Of a stretch of 61,665 nt of DNA, positions 42,383-51,097 are shown one piece after another. The translations under genes and the position numbers were made by a program. Within the stretch, counting starts at the first letter, position 1; each line of letters opens with the position of its first letter. The notes under the pieces are model-generated. The model was not told where the DNA came from. It saw nothing but the letters and a program-made list of their open reading frames with translations, and ran no database searches. The stretch spans positions 1 to 61,665 of the forward strand of contig JACJXU010000012.1 of the NCBI GenBank assembly GCA_020636475.1, read 5' to 3'. Source of the stretch: Chitinophagales bacterium (GTDB taxonomy: Bacteria; Bacteroidota; Bacteroidia; Chitinophagales; UBA2359).

Positions 42383-43051
42383 TTAGGTTACAATTTGCAC
42401 ATTAAAAGCCCCATTTTGAGTAGCAGCATATATTCTTGTCCAAAGTAATAAGTATCCTTCGGTGCCTCTCGCATTGCTGATGTCGCCTAAGTCCAAAATA
42501 GTTTGGTCAGTCCAGCCAAAATTTTTCAGTAGCGTTACTACCTCTTGCTTGGCTTGTAGGTCGTTGCCGCAGATGAAATTGATGTGTTGTCGGTTGTTGA
42601 CGCGTTGTGGGTTTAGCATGATTCCGCACCACATCGTGTTGAGGGTTTTTACAACTTTGGCATTGGGTAACTGTTTTTGAATGGCTTCTCCAAGAGAAAA
42701 TTCGTTATTTAGTCCATCTATTAGTTTTGGCGGGAAGCCATTGCTAAAGTCCAGTGGATTGGAGAGGTCGATAAGGATTTTGTGGTCGAAATTTTGCGGA
42801 TTACAATTTTGCAGCACACTTATGGTATGATTTCCGTTGAGGGCATTTACGATTATTTGCCCTTCTTTTACTGCTTCGTCAAATGTTTGTAATGTTATGT
42901 TTTTTTGTTTGTTCAGCCATTCGGCAAAATTATCAGCTGCTGTTTTATTTTGGGTACTTCTTGTACCAATGATTACTTGATGTCCTTGCGCGCTAAAGTT
43001 TTCAGCTAAAGTTTGTCCGACAATGCCTGTTCCTAATATTGCTATAATCAT
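42383..43051 (-). CDS. NADPH-dependent F420 reductase-like protein
   Basis: A 222-residue single-Rossmann-domain protein. The motif AILGTGIVGQTLAENFSAQG and VIIGTRS are the NADP(H)-binding site of the F420-dependent NADP reductase family. LIDLSNPLDFSNGFPP and VKTLNTMWCGIM are further family blocks. Bacteroidota generally lack coenzyme F420, so these homologues probably use another acceptor; the substrate is unknown. The gene is downstream of a small membrane-protein gene and upstream of murF-alr on the same strand. Confidence 0.85.
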   Translation of the reverse strand: MIIAILGTGIVGQTLAENFSAQGHQVIIGTRSTQNKTAADNFAEWLNKQKNITLQTFDEAVKEGQIIVNALNGNHTISVLQNCNPQNFDHKILIDLSNPLDFSNGFPPKLIDGLNNEFSLGEAIQKQLPNAKVVKTLNTMWCGIMLNPQRVNNRQHINFICGNDLQAKQEVVTLLKNFGWTDQTILDLGDISNARGTEGYLLLWTRIYAATQNGAFNVQIVT

Positions 43052-43101
43052 TTTTATTATTTTTAGTTGTGATAAAATGTAAAATTATAAAAAGCTAAGT
43101 G

Positions 43102-43584
43102 CTAAGACATAGCTAATTTTGCTTTGATACTATGCATTATTTCGTTGGCAGTATTCAGTTCTGCTTCGTTTCTGATTTCAAATATTTGTGGTTGAAGTTT
43201 GTCTTTTATTAGTATCACAAAATTTTTATTGGGAAAACCTCCTTTGTTGCTGCCAAATCCTATTGCATCAATGATTTTAAGGTCATTTATAGCAGAAATA
43301 GGATAGTTGTTCTCGACATTTTTTACGGAAGAAACGAGTTTTAGGTTTTCTGTGTCGCTGTCGAAAACAACCGACTGCAAAAATCTTCTGTTGCCGAGGG
43401 GCAAAAGTACAAGGACAAGTAGTTGCATTATAATAGTGCCGATTATCAGAAAAACTTTGATTTGCATCGAAATATTTTTCATAAAGAAAATGCCGACTAT
43501 CAAAAATATTGCCACCAAATTGTATAGCATGGCAATCATTTTCGGGATATTGTTTTTTTTGCTTTGCGTGAGAGTGTATTGCAT
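43102..43584 (-). CDS. hypothetical membrane protein with two helices
   Basis: A 160-residue protein. Two close hydrophobic helices (IAMLYNLVAIFLIVGIFFM and VFLIIGTIIMQLLVLVLLPL) are followed by a soluble domain of about 90 residues with beta character (NYPISAINDLKIIDAIGFG). I recognise no family; the layout is that of a small PH-like domain anchored in the inner membrane. It precedes the F420-reductase-like gene by 50 bases on the same strand. It starts shortly after a terminator hairpin, so it should begin a new transcript. Confidence 0.6.
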   Translation of the reverse strand: MQYTLTQSKKNNIPKMIAMLYNLVAIFLIVGIFFMKNISMQIKVFLIIGTIIMQLLVLVLLPLGNRRFLQSVVFDSDTENLKLVSSVKNVENNYPISAINDLKIIDAIGFGSNKGGFPNKNFVILIKDKLQPQIFEIRNEAELNTANEIMHSIKAKLAMS

Positions 43585-43593
43585 TTTGTAAAA

Positions 43594-43632
43594 TTAAAAA
43601 ACCACGACTATGAAATGTTGCGTAGTCGTGGT
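43594..43632 (-). terminator. intrinsic terminator after the acidic coiled-coil gene
   Basis: ACCACGACTA at 43601-43610 pairs perfectly with TAGTCGTGGT at 43623-43632. On the minus strand a T tract follows directly. It closes the gene at 43654-44694. Confidence 0.85.
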
Positions 43633-43653
43633 GCGAATAAGTTTAAGTATTTT

Positions 43654-44694
43654 TTAAGCAAATTTGTTGCGCAACATACTCATAAAATTGCGCGCGGTGC
43701 TGCTGTCGCTGTCCCATTTGTAGCGCATTTTTAGGTGAAGATTTACATAGGTCATCGCTTCAATGATGTTTTTGCTTTGGGAAAGCTCTTCGAGCGATTT
43801 GTTGAAAACAGCTTCGTCTCCACCAAAAAGTTCGTTTAGATAAGCTACTTTGTCGTTGTAGCCTATTTCAAATCCGTTTTCGTGAACGCTACTCGCCAAC
43901 TTGTCCGCTAACTGAGGTTCTGTGTTTTTGCGTTGAGAAAGGTGTTCGTGCAGTTCGCCGGTTTTGCTTTTTACATCGCTGTATATTTCTTTTACCGACT
44001 CTTGCATATTGCCTTTCAGGTTGGTGAGTACTTCGGTTTTGTCGTGGTCGGCTTCGGCAAATTTTTCGCTCATATTTTCACGCGACTGTTGTAATTTTTC
44101 TTCTAAAACCTCAAAAGGCTTTTTCGTTTTCGCCCACAGATTTTCTGCAACTTCTTTGCCGTCGTCTATCCAGTCGGAAACTTTTTCTTCTACTTTTTCG
44201 GCAGTATCACTTATTTTTTCTGTTACATTTTCAACTGCTTTGCGCATATTTCCGGTATCTTGTTCGTCTGTTTCATCTACTTCTTCTTCTTCGCTTACAA
44301 CAATGTGGCTACCATTTAGTGTTTCGTCTTCTAAGATGGTATTGGTTGTTTTTACTTCAACATATTTTTCTTCTTCCTTCGGAATTTCTACCGGAATTGG
44401 TTCTTCTTTTTTTACTTCAATAGGCTTTTCCACTATTTTGTTTTCTACTTTGGGTACTGTTGCCGGAACGATGTTGTTGTAGAGTGGTACGTTTTGTGGC
44501 GCGCTTTTTATGGGCGTAGAAGCATTATCTATTTCCAATTCTATTATTTTGTCGTACAACTCGGTGGTATATTGTTTAAAAAGTAACAGTTGAAGGCTAT
44601 ACGTTTTGTTGTTGGGTGCTTCTAAAAGGCATTTGTATAAATATTCTATCTTATTTATGATGTCTTTTACTGATTGAAGGGTGTGCTGGCTCAT
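43654..44694 (-). CDS. acidic, coiled-coil/LEA-like protein of unknown function
   Basis: A 346-residue protein with three parts. Residues 1-65 are helical. The middle, to about 260, is low in complexity: a Pro-Glu-Lys segment ([19 protein letters not shown]), an acidic run ([14 protein letters not shown]) and repeated amphipathic helices such as [20 protein letters not shown], resembling apolipoprotein or LEA helices. The last 80 residues ([20 protein letters not shown] onward, then [13 protein letters not shown]) are a conserved-looking domain seen in Bacteroidota hypothetical proteins. There is no signal peptide. Contact with membranes or filaments is conceivable but not shown. It is divergent from tdk. 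Confidence 0.7.
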   Translation of the reverse strand: MSQHTLQSVKDIINKIEYLYKCLLEAPNNKTYSLQLLLFKQYTTELYDKIIELEIDNASTPIKSAPQNVPLYNNIVPATVPKVENKIVEKPIEVKKEEPIPVEIPKEEEKYVEVKTTNTILEDETLNGSHIVVSEEEEVDETDEQDTGNMRKAVENVTEKISDTAEKVEEKVSDWIDDGKEVAENLWAKTKKPFEVLEEKLQQSRENMSEKFAEADHDKTEVLTNLKGNMQESVKEIYSDVKSKTGELHEHLSQRKNTEPQLADKLASSVHENGFEIGYNDKVAYLNELFGGDEAVFNKSLEELSQSKNIIEAMTYVNLHLKMRYKWDSDSSTARNFMSMLRNKFA

Positions 44695-44803
44695 AGTTAG
44701 TGTAAATTTTTGTAATAAGGGTAAAATAAAACAATCTTGGCAGACTTTTTTAAAAACAGTAAAAATAAAGAATTATTTTTACCTGACAATAAAAAAAGGA
44801 CAA

Positions 44804-45388
44804 ATGTTTATAGAACCTTATAGCTCGAGCGATAAGAAAGGTTGGATTGAAGTAATTTGTGGGTCGATGTTTTCGGGAAAAACCGAAGAATTGATTCGGC
44901 GACTGAAGCGCGCTACCATTGCGAACCAGCGCGTAGAGATTTTTAAACCAATGATAGACAAGCGTTATCACGCGGAAAATGTAGTATCGCACAATGCCAA
45001 TAGTATTCCTTCTACGCCCATTGAATCGGCTACATCTATTTTGTTGTTGGCAACAGATGTAGATGTAGTAGGCATAGACGAAGCGCAATTTTTTGATGTA
45101 GAGTTGCCCGAAGTGTGTGAGCAGCTGGCGCGAAAAGGCATACGCGTTATTATTGCGGGATTAGACAAAGATTTTTCCGGCAAACCCTTCGGCTGCTTAC
45201 CACAACTGCTGGCAATAGGCGACTACATTACCAAACTGCACGCCATTTGTGTAGTGTGTGGCGATTTGGCAACGCACTCTTTCCGCAAAGGTAGTAGCGA
45301 CAACAAGATTTTGTTGGGAGAAAAAGATACTTATGAGGCGCGCTGCCGCGCTTGTTATTACAAGGGTTTGGCGGAAAAAAAACGATAA
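44804..45388 (+). CDS. tdk: thymidine kinase
   Basis: A 194-residue type II thymidine kinase, which phosphorylates thymidine for salvage. The ATP loop is [19 protein letters not shown], the Mg site GIDEAQFF, and [15 protein letters not shown] precedes the lasso. Zinc cysteines are in [12 protein letters not shown] and [11 protein letters not shown] start at ATG 44804 ([13 protein letters not shown]) because AAGGAC stands just before it and the frame upstream is not protein-like. It converges with the rhodanese gene eight bases away. Confidence 0.96.
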   Translation: MFIEPYSSSDKKGWIEVICGSMFSGKTEELIRRLKRATIANQRVEIFKPMIDKRYHAENVVSHNANSIPSTPIESATSILLLATDVDVVGIDEAQFFDVELPEVCEQLARKGIRVIIAGLDKDFSGKPFGCLPQLLAIGDYITKLHAICVVCGDLATHSFRKGSSDNKILLGEKDTYEARCRACYYKGLAEKKR

Positions 45389-45396
45389 TTTACCGT

Positions 45397-45714
45397 TTAA
45401 GCAACGGAAACGCTGGGGTCTATTTCGCGCGCCCAAGCCATCATTCCGCCTCTTAGGTTGTAAACATCTTTGTAACCTTTTTGCTGGAGAAACATAGCAG
45501 CTTGTGCACTTCTTCCGCCGCTACGGCATTGAAGAATCAGTTTTTTGTCGTTGGCTATTTTGTCTAAATTGAGGGGCAACATTGCCAGTGGAATATTTTC
45601 GCCGCCAAGGTTGGAGTGTTCGTATTCGTAGGGTTCGCGTACGTCTATAAGTTGGAAGTTTTCGTTGTTTTGGCGCATATTTTGCAAGTCCTGAACGCTT
45701 ATTTCTGCTATCAT
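45397..45714 (-). CDS. single-domain rhodanese-like protein
   Basis: A 105-residue rhodanese domain: FQLIDVREPYEYEHSNLGG, then the active loop LQCRSGGRSAQAA with the catalytic Cys, then DVYNLRGGMMAWA. It is the GlpE/PspE size, without a signal peptide, so it is cytoplasmic. It can carry persulfide sulfur; its partners are unknown. It follows sbcC after 32 bases on the same strand and may be read from the same transcript. Confidence 0.92.
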   Translation of the reverse strand: MIAEISVQDLQNMRQNNENFQLIDVREPYEYEHSNLGGENIPLAMLPLNLDKIANDKKLILQCRSGGRSAQAAMFLQQKGYKDVYNLRGGMMAWAREIDPSVSVA

Positions 45715-45746
45715 TTTGGATAAAAATTGTGTTTTTAAATAAAAAT

Positions 45747-48700
45747 TTAAGTATTAACAAAAATTTGCGAGCCTTGTTCGGTGCGCTGAATTTCTACATA
45801 AGTGTCCATTTGCTCTTTTAGGGCATCTACGTGCGAAATTAAGCCGATAATTTTGTTTTCGTTGCGCAAATTTCGCAGGGTTTTGAAAATAACTTGTAGG
45901 CTTTCGTTGTCTTGACTGCCAAAACCTTCGTCCAAAAAAAAGAAATTGCTTGCGTTGCCTTTGCGCTGGTGTACGGTGTCGGACAAGGCTAAGGCTAAGC
46001 AGAGCGACACTTGAAACTGCTGCCCGCCGGAAAGCGATTGTACGCTGCGGCTTTTGCCACCGTTGAGGTAGTCGCAAATAGCAAATTCGTTGTTTTCTGC
46101 ATTGAGCGTTAGTCCCAAAGCGTTGTTGCTGAGTTGCAAAAAACGTTGGTTGGCTAAGTATGTTAGCTGTTGCAGGTATTTCGATAGCACAAAATTGACC
46201 ATTCCTTTTCCGGCAAAATATTTTCTCAATTCTGTGAGTCGGTTCGCTTTGGCTTCAATAGTTTTATACTCCGCAGAAATAGTTTCTTTTTCGCGTAATT
46301 TTTGTGTTTGTAAAACGATATTATTTTCCAAAACAGCGATTTCCTTTTGAAGTGCCTCGAAAGTGTGTTGTTTTTCTGTGAGTTCTGCCTCTTGTTTTTG
46401 CAATGCTTCCTCGCTGATAATGTTGCCGTTTAGCTCGGTTTCAATCGTTGCAAACGCTTCTTTTGCTTTGGCAATGTCGTATTGCAGTTGTTGGTAAACT
46501 TTGCTTTTTTCGGACAAATATTGCGCTTTGTCAAAAATATTTTCCGCTTGGTCGGCGGTAATTTTTAATTGCTGATACGCTGCTTCGAGGCTTTGTTTGT
46601 GCGTGTTTATTTTGCTTTCAAGTGTTTGAATATTTGCCGAAAGGCTTTTTTCTTCTGCCTGATGCACAAAACTTTGTTGTTGGAGTTGTTGCAATTTTTC
46701 GCTCAGTTTTTTCAGCTCGTTTTCTGCACTTTGATAGGTTTTTTGTAAGGCGAGAATTTCGTTTTGTGTGGCGGAGCGATATGTTGCCAAAGCAATTATT
46801 TTTTCCGTATAGAAAATTTCTTGTTTTTGCAATGTCTGGTAGGCAAGTTCTGCTTCGCTGTATTGTTGGCGGCTAATTTCTACATTTTGCTTTTGCTGTT
46901 GAAAATGCTTTTGTAGCGTGCTTATTTGTTCTTGAATACGCTGTTTTTCGGCAAGGGCTACTTTGCTTTGTTGGTCTAATGCTTGGAATTTTTCTGCTGT
47001 TTCCAACAAAGATTTTTCGTTTATTGCTGCGGCTTTTTGTGCCAAATCGGTGCTTAATTCTTGCTGCTGCTGCTTAAAATTCGTGCGCGTATTTTTGTAT
47101 TCGTTAATAATATTTTCGACCTGTTTCAACGCATTTTCTAATAGTTCCAAGCGTTTTTCTTCGGCGGTTTTTGCAGCATTTGTTGTGGCTAAATGGGTGG
47201 GTAGTGTTTCGTTTTGCAGCGGATTTGGGTGATGTGTTGCGCCACAAAGTGGACAAGGTTCTCCTTCGGAAAGTTGCTGGCTGTATTGTTGGAGTTGTTG
47301 CTGTACTTCTAAGTGTTGCAGATTTTGCTGCGTGGCGGCAAGTTTGGTTTTGGTGTTGCTAATTTCTTCTTCCAAGTGCGCGCGCAGTGCCGTAATGCGT
47401 ATTTGGTGGATGTCGGTGGCGGAAAATAGTTTTTCCAAATGAAAATTGGCGATGAGTTGCTGTTTTTGCTGCTCAAAAGTTTCGCCACTGTCCAATTGTT
47501 TTATCTTGGTTTCGATGTTTTGTAGTTGTGCATTTTTTTCCCACCAGTAGCGCGCTTTTTCCAGCATAGCAAGGTCGGTTTGTTGGGTTTCGAGTGTTGT
47601 TAGCTGTTGTTGCAGTTGGTTGAGTTGTGTTTCTGTTTGGACGAGTTTGGTATTTTGGGTGTCAAAATTTTGCTTCAATTGGTTGCGTACTTGCAGGTTT
47701 TGCTGTAAACTTTGGCGAATTTCCTGGATTTGCAAGAGGTTTTCTATTTCTTGAAGCGCGTTTTGGATTTGTGCTAAATCTCCAAACTCTTTGTTGATGC
47801 TTTCTTGCGCCGACGAGGTTTTTTGTAGATTTTCTTGGTGTGTGCTTATTTGTGTTTGTAGCTGTGTATATTGTTTTTTTGTTGCCAAAAGCTCGTTTTC
47901 GTTGTCGCGAACTTGTACAAATGTGCTGTATTGTGTTTGCAGTTTTTCAAAAAGGGCAATATCGGTTTGTAGGTCGGCAAAAGTTTGATTTTGATGTTGT
48001 AAGTTGTGGAGTTGTTTGTGGGCTTTCCAGTATTTTTCTTGTAGCGAAAGAAATTGTTTCTCTTTTTCCAAGTCATTTTTTAGCTGCGAAAAATGAGCGT
48101 TTTTGTCGGAAAAACTTTGTTGTAAATCGGCTAAACTTTCTGGCGTAAATGTTTGGTATGTGCTTAAAATTCCTTCTAATTTATTGCGATTTTCTTCGGT
48201 TTTGCGCAGCAGAGCTTTGGTTTGTTCGGAAAAATCGTATTTCTCCAAGCCAAAAATTTTCATGAGCATTTCAGTACGATTGGCGGGTGTTTCGTTGAGG
48301 AAGCCCATAAACTGATTTTGCGGAATGATAATGGTTTTGCAAAAATTGTCAAAGTTCATTCCCTCTCCGAGTATGGTTTCGGTGTCGGTGTCTATGGGCA
48401 GCCACTCGCCGGCTTCGTTACACAAGTATTTGTTGTGTTCAAAAGTGTCAAACTCATCAGTTTTCTTTTTCTTGCGTTTTGTTTTTAGTTGAAAACGATA
48501 AATCTGTTCGTTTTTGTTTCCTGCGGCAAAAGTGAAATCAATTTCCAAAGTATCGCTATTTAGGTTTACCAAATTTTGCTTTGCACCTATTAACGACATG
48601 CGGTTTACATTTTTGTACAATGCCAAAGTAATGGCTTCCAAAATAGACGATTTGCCACTGCCTACTTTACCAAAAATACCGAAAAGTTTGGACGTATTGA

Positions 48701-48773
48701 GGGTTGTAAAATCAATTTCTTGCTTTGTTTCGTAAGAAAATAAGCCCTGAATGCTCAGTTTTAGTGGAATCAT
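45747..48773 (-). CDS. sbcC: SbcC-type exonuclease subunit / SMC-like ATPase
   Basis: A 1008-residue ABC-type ATPase. The N-terminus has the Walker A GKVGSGKSSILEAITLALY. Two coiled-coil arms rich in Gln and Leu flank the zinc hook CPLCGATHHP, where two molecules join. The C-terminal lobe has the signature SLSGGQQFQVSLCLALAL and the Walker B FFLDEGFGSQD. SbcC with the nuclease SbcD cuts hairpins and DNA ends. No sbcD is adjacent, which is unusual, so the partner must be elsewhere or the protein acts differently. The gene starts three bases after the GlmU-like gene. Confidence 0.93.
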   Translation of the reverse strand: MIPLKLSIQGLFSYETKQEIDFTTLNTSKLFGIFGKVGSGKSSILEAITLALYKNVNRMSLIGAKQNLVNLNSDTLEIDFTFAAGNKNEQIYRFQLKTKRKKKKTDEFDTFEHNKYLCNEAGEWLPIDTDTETILGEGMNFDNFCKTIIIPQNQFMGFLNETPANRTEMLMKIFGLEKYDFSEQTKALLRKTEENRNKLEGILSTYQTFTPESLADLQQSFSDKNAHFSQLKNDLEKEKQFLSLQEKYWKAHKQLHNLQHQNQTFADLQTDIALFEKLQTQYSTFVQVRDNENELLATKKQYTQLQTQISTHQENLQKTSSAQESINKEFGDLAQIQNALQEIENLLQIQEIRQSLQQNLQVRNQLKQNFDTQNTKLVQTETQLNQLQQQLTTLETQQTDLAMLEKARYWWEKNAQLQNIETKIKQLDSGETFEQQKQQLIANFHLEKLFSATDIHQIRITALRAHLEEEISNTKTKLAATQQNLQHLEVQQQLQQYSQQLSEGEPCPLCGATHHPNPLQNETLPTHLATTNAAKTAEEKRLELLENALKQVENIINEYKNTRTNFKQQQQELSTDLAQKAAAINEKSLLETAEKFQALDQQSKVALAEKQRIQEQISTLQKHFQQQKQNVEISRQQYSEAELAYQTLQKQEIFYTEKIIALATYRSATQNEILALQKTYQSAENELKKLSEKLQQLQQQSFVHQAEEKSLSANIQTLESKINTHKQSLEAAYQQLKITADQAENIFDKAQYLSEKSKVYQQLQYDIAKAKEAFATIETELNGNIISEEALQKQEAELTEKQHTFEALQKEIAVLENNIVLQTQKLREKETISAEYKTIEAKANRLTELRKYFAGKGMVNFVLSKYLQQLTYLANQRFLQLSNNALGLTLNAENNEFAICDYLNGGKSRSVQSLSGGQQFQVSLCLALALSDTVHQRKGNASNFFFLDEGFGSQDNESLQVIFKTLRNLRNENKIIGLISHVDALKEQMDTYVEIQRTEQGSQIFVNT

Positions 48774-48776
48774 TTA

Positions 48777-49973
48777 TTAGTTATACCATTTTCTATATTT
48801 CTGTGAAATGGCAAATATTGCCTGTAAAATTTCGGTGTCTTGTTGATTCAGAATTTGCTGTCGGCGCATCAGCACACGTCCAGCCGTTTCCAGCGATTTA
48901 TCGAATTGATACACATCGGACTGTTGTACGCCGCCCCAAGTGAAGGAAGGTACGAACTTGTCGGGAAAACCTGCGCCGAAAATATTGGCACACACGCCTA
49001 CTACTGTTCCGGTATTGAACATGGTATTGATGCCACATTTGGAATGATCGCCCATAAATAAGCCGCAAAATTGCAAACCTGTATCAATATAACTATCGCT
49101 TACATAATCCCACACTTTTACCAAGTCGTAGTTGTTTTTGAGGTTGGAATTGTTGGTATCGGCACCCAAATTGCACCATTCGCCAATAACAGAATTGCCC
49201 AAAAAACCATCGTGTGCTTTGTTGCTGTTGCCCCAAATGACTACGTTGTTCAGTTCGCCGCCTACTTTTGCGCCAGGTCCTACGGTAGTAGCACCGTAAA
49301 TTTTAGTACCCATTTTTAGCGTAGCACCTTCGCCCAATGCAAAACCGCCGCGTACTAAGCAACCTTCCATTATTTCGGCATTTTTTCCAATAAATATGGG
49401 CCCATTTTGCACATTAAAAATACTGCCTTCTACTTTGGCTCCGGCTTCTATAAACAGGTTTTTAGAAGGACCGATAAGTGTATTTGTATCCGACATAGCT
49501 TGTGAGTTGCGCCCTTGCGTGAGTAGGGTGTAGTCTTGTTGCAAGGCATAGTCGTTCAGTTTAAAAATGTCCCAAAGACGGGTAATTGTTTTGGGCGTAG
49601 CGCGTAGCTGTTTTTCTTGGAGTATTCGTTCGGGGTTTATTTTTTCCGCCGACTTGTAGGCTACCAAAGTTTGGTGTGTCCATAAACTTTCTCCTTCGGC
49701 TAATTCCGCCAGTTCGGCAACAAAATCTTCATCGGGCAAAAAAGAGGCATTTACCCAAAGTGTTGCATTGTGGAGTTCGTAGCTATATTTATGGGTTAAA
49801 TAAGCAAAGGCGGGGTCGAAACCAACGCTTGCTTCAGCATAATGCTGCCATTTTTCGGCAATGGTGCTAATGCCCAAGCGCAGCGAAGCGATAGGGCGTG
49901 TGTAAGTAAATGGCAGCAGTTGTTTACTTATTTGTAAATCATCGAAAAGGATAAGCGAATCAAATTTTTTCAT
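48777..49973 (-). CDS. GlmU-family putative sugar nucleotidyltransferase
   Basis: A 398-residue protein of the alternative bacterial GlmU family. The N-terminal domain opens FDSLILFDDLQISKQLLPF and TRPIASLRLGISTIAEKW, a degenerate nucleotidyltransferase region. From about residue 165 the protein is a left-handed beta-helix with hexapeptide repeats (IGKNAEIMEGCLVRGGFALG, VIGEWCNLGADTNNSNLKN). Such proteins are common in Bacteroidota but their substrate is not known; a nucleotide-sugar role is inferred from the fold. It is the first gene of a run with sbcC and perhaps the rhodanese gene. Confidence 0.87.
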   Translation of the reverse strand: MKKFDSLILFDDLQISKQLLPFTYTRPIASLRLGISTIAEKWQHYAEASVGFDPAFAYLTHKYSYELHNATLWVNASFLPDEDFVAELAELAEGESLWTHQTLVAYKSAEKINPERILQEKQLRATPKTITRLWDIFKLNDYALQQDYTLLTQGRNSQAMSDTNTLIGPSKNLFIEAGAKVEGSIFNVQNGPIFIGKNAEIMEGCLVRGGFALGEGATLKMGTKIYGATTVGPGAKVGGELNNVVIWGNSNKAHDGFLGNSVIGEWCNLGADTNNSNLKNNYDLVKVWDYVSDSYIDTGLQFCGLFMGDHSKCGINTMFNTGTVVGVCANIFGAGFPDKFVPSFTWGGVQQSDVYQFDKSLETAGRVLMRRQQILNQQDTEILQAIFAISQKYRKWYN

Positions 49974-49987
49974 AGCGGTAAAAATAC

Positions 49988-50020
49988 AAAAGCCCCACCG
50001 TTTTTTCCGATGGGGCTTTT
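49988..50020. terminator. bidirectional terminator after rpmE
   Basis: AAAGCCCCA at 49989-49997 pairs with TGGGGCTTT at 50011-50019, with an A-rich left side and T-rich right side. On the minus strand it ends rpmE transcription before the GlmU-like gene. Confidence 0.8.
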
Positions 50021-50040
50021 AGTTTTTCTTTTAAAAAATG

Positions 50041-50289
50041 TTATTTTTTAGCGTATTTTTTGTTGAACTTATCAATACGTCCTGCTGTATCTACAAACTG
50101 CATACGACCTGTATAAAACGGGTGAGACATATTAGAAATCTCTAATTTGATAAGCGGGTATTCTTTGCCGTCTTCCCAAACGATAGTTTCTTTGGTATCG
50201 GCGGTGCTTTTGCTTAGAAAAGCGTAATCGCAAGAGAAGTCTTTGAAAACAACGGTGCGATAGTTTTTAGGATGAATATTTTTTTTCAT
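50041..50289 (-). CDS. rpmE: 50S ribosomal protein L31, type B
   Basis: An 82-residue ribosomal protein. [20 protein letters not shown] opens it and [20 protein letters not shown] is the conserved C-terminal block. It lacks the zinc-binding CxxC of type A L31, so it is the zinc-independent type B (often named rpmE2). It has an excellent promoter and its own terminator, so it is a single-gene transcript. Confidence 0.96.
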   Translation of the reverse strand: MKKNIHPKNYRTVVFKDFSCDYAFLSKSTADTKETIVWEDGKEYPLIKLEISNMSHPFYTGRMQFVDTAGRIDKFNKKYAKK

Positions 50290-50339
50290 ATAGCCACGTA
50301 TTATTTATGTCTATTGTAATAAGATTTTTATTAAGGGTG

Positions 50340-50371
50340 CAAAGATATAAAATTTATTTTTGTTGTACAAA
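50340..50371 (-). promoter_or_regulatory. consensus Bacteroidota promoter of rpmE
   Basis: On the minus strand TTTG at 50371-50368 and TATCTTTG at 50347-50340 are separated by exactly 20 bases, a perfect match to TTTG-N20-TAnnTTTG. The untranslated leader would be about 45 bases long. This is the best promoter in the window. Confidence 0.75.
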
Positions 50372-50407
50372 TTATAAAGACGCGTAAGGATAGATTTTTC
50401 GATAATA

Positions 50408-50782
50408 TTACTCTTCCATCAATACCATAAAAGCACCTGCGGGGTCTTGGATAATGGCAAATTTGGCATTGCCCATCATTTTGGGTCCGTCAATCACATT
50501 GCCGCCCAAACGCTTACAATTTGCTATGCTTTCGTCCATACTTTCCACGATTACATAATTCAACCATTGCGAAGGAAAGTTTTGTATGGAACCCTTTTTA
50601 TGACAAATCCCCGCCACTACTATTTTGTCTTCGCCGTCTTCTACAATCATATTGTAGTCGTTATAGTCGCCCTGACTTACTGGCTCAAACGTCCAACCCA
50701 CTACGGCACTGTAAAAGTCTCTAACTTTTTCGGCATTTTCTACGGTGAGGTCGTGCCAGAGAAAAATTCCTTTTTTTTGCAT
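50408..50782 (-). CDS. VOC-superfamily (glyoxalase-like) protein
   Basis: A 124-residue vicinal-oxygen-chelate domain: FLWHDLTVENAEKVRDFYS, GWTFEPVSQGDYNDY, and the final DPAGAFMVLMEE. It resembles the small YdeN/27-kDa-antigen type of VOC proteins. These use metal-assisted chemistry in glyoxalases and dioxygenases, but many small members are of unknown function. It is upstream of rpmE on the same strand but rpmE has its own promoter. No partner gene is suggested. Confidence 0.85.
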   Translation of the reverse strand: MQKKGIFLWHDLTVENAEKVRDFYSAVVGWTFEPVSQGDYNDYNMIVEDGEDKIVVAGICHKKGSIQNFPSQWLNYVIVESMDESIANCKRLGGNVIDGPKMMGNAKFAIIQDPAGAFMVLMEE

Positions 50783-50855
50783 ACGTTTTTTCTTAAAAAA
50801 TTAATGAAACTGCTAATATAAGCAATAATAATTTGCGGTATCAGGAAATAAAAAA

Positions 50856-50886
50856 ATGGGTCGCAATACTTCAGTACGCGACCCAT
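50856..50886 (-). terminator. strong intrinsic terminator with no annotated gene upstream on its strand
   Basis: ATGGGTCGC at 50856-50864 pairs perfectly with GCGACCCAT at 50878-50886, and on the minus strand a run of T follows. The nearest long gene read in this direction is more than 2.9 kb away, so it probably ends a short transcript that starts in the 50.89-51.03 kb interval. Confidence 0.75.
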
Positions 50887-50922
50887 AAACCTCAATCAAG
50901 TATTTGAAAAAACTTACACTAC

Positions 50923-51000
50923 TCATTTCTTTACAACTTCTATGCCAAAAAAAGTTTGTAGTTTTTTGTTAAAAAAAAGCAAGCTATTGTATTTCCGCAT
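50923..51000 (-). CDS. possible 25-residue microprotein
   Basis: A small frame ATG 51000 to TGA 50923 encodes MRKYNSLLFFNKKLQTFFG followed by IEVVKK. It is basic, hydrophobic at its centre, and lies between a promoter-like TATATTTC at 51030-51023 and the strong terminator at 50886-50856, 36 bases after its stop. Nothing in the sequence alone proves translation; it could also be a small RNA. I list it because the unit is otherwise unexplained. Confidence 0.3.
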   Translation of the reverse strand: MRKYNSLLFFNKKLQTFFGIEVVKK

Positions 51001-51007
51001 AAATTTG
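51000..51007 (+). promoter_or_regulatory. -7 promoter box for nhaD
   Basis: TAAATTTG on the plus strand is an exact TAnnTTTG match, 90 bases before nhaD. The -33 box is not clear. The 315-base gap between 50782 and 51098 otherwise holds the terminator hairpin and the micro-ORF. Confidence 0.35.
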
Positions 51008-51097
51008 CGCGCACTTTTGCATGAAATATAAAATGTTTGTAAATAAAACACTTATTTTCAGTTACTTACAAATTGTATAAAACATAAAATTTTTATT

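Noticed and set aside
50887..50985. Second small frame MSSVSFFKYLIEVYG overlapping the micro-ORF stop
   Set aside because: It reads straight through the terminator hairpin and its T tract, which makes translation of the full frame unlikely.
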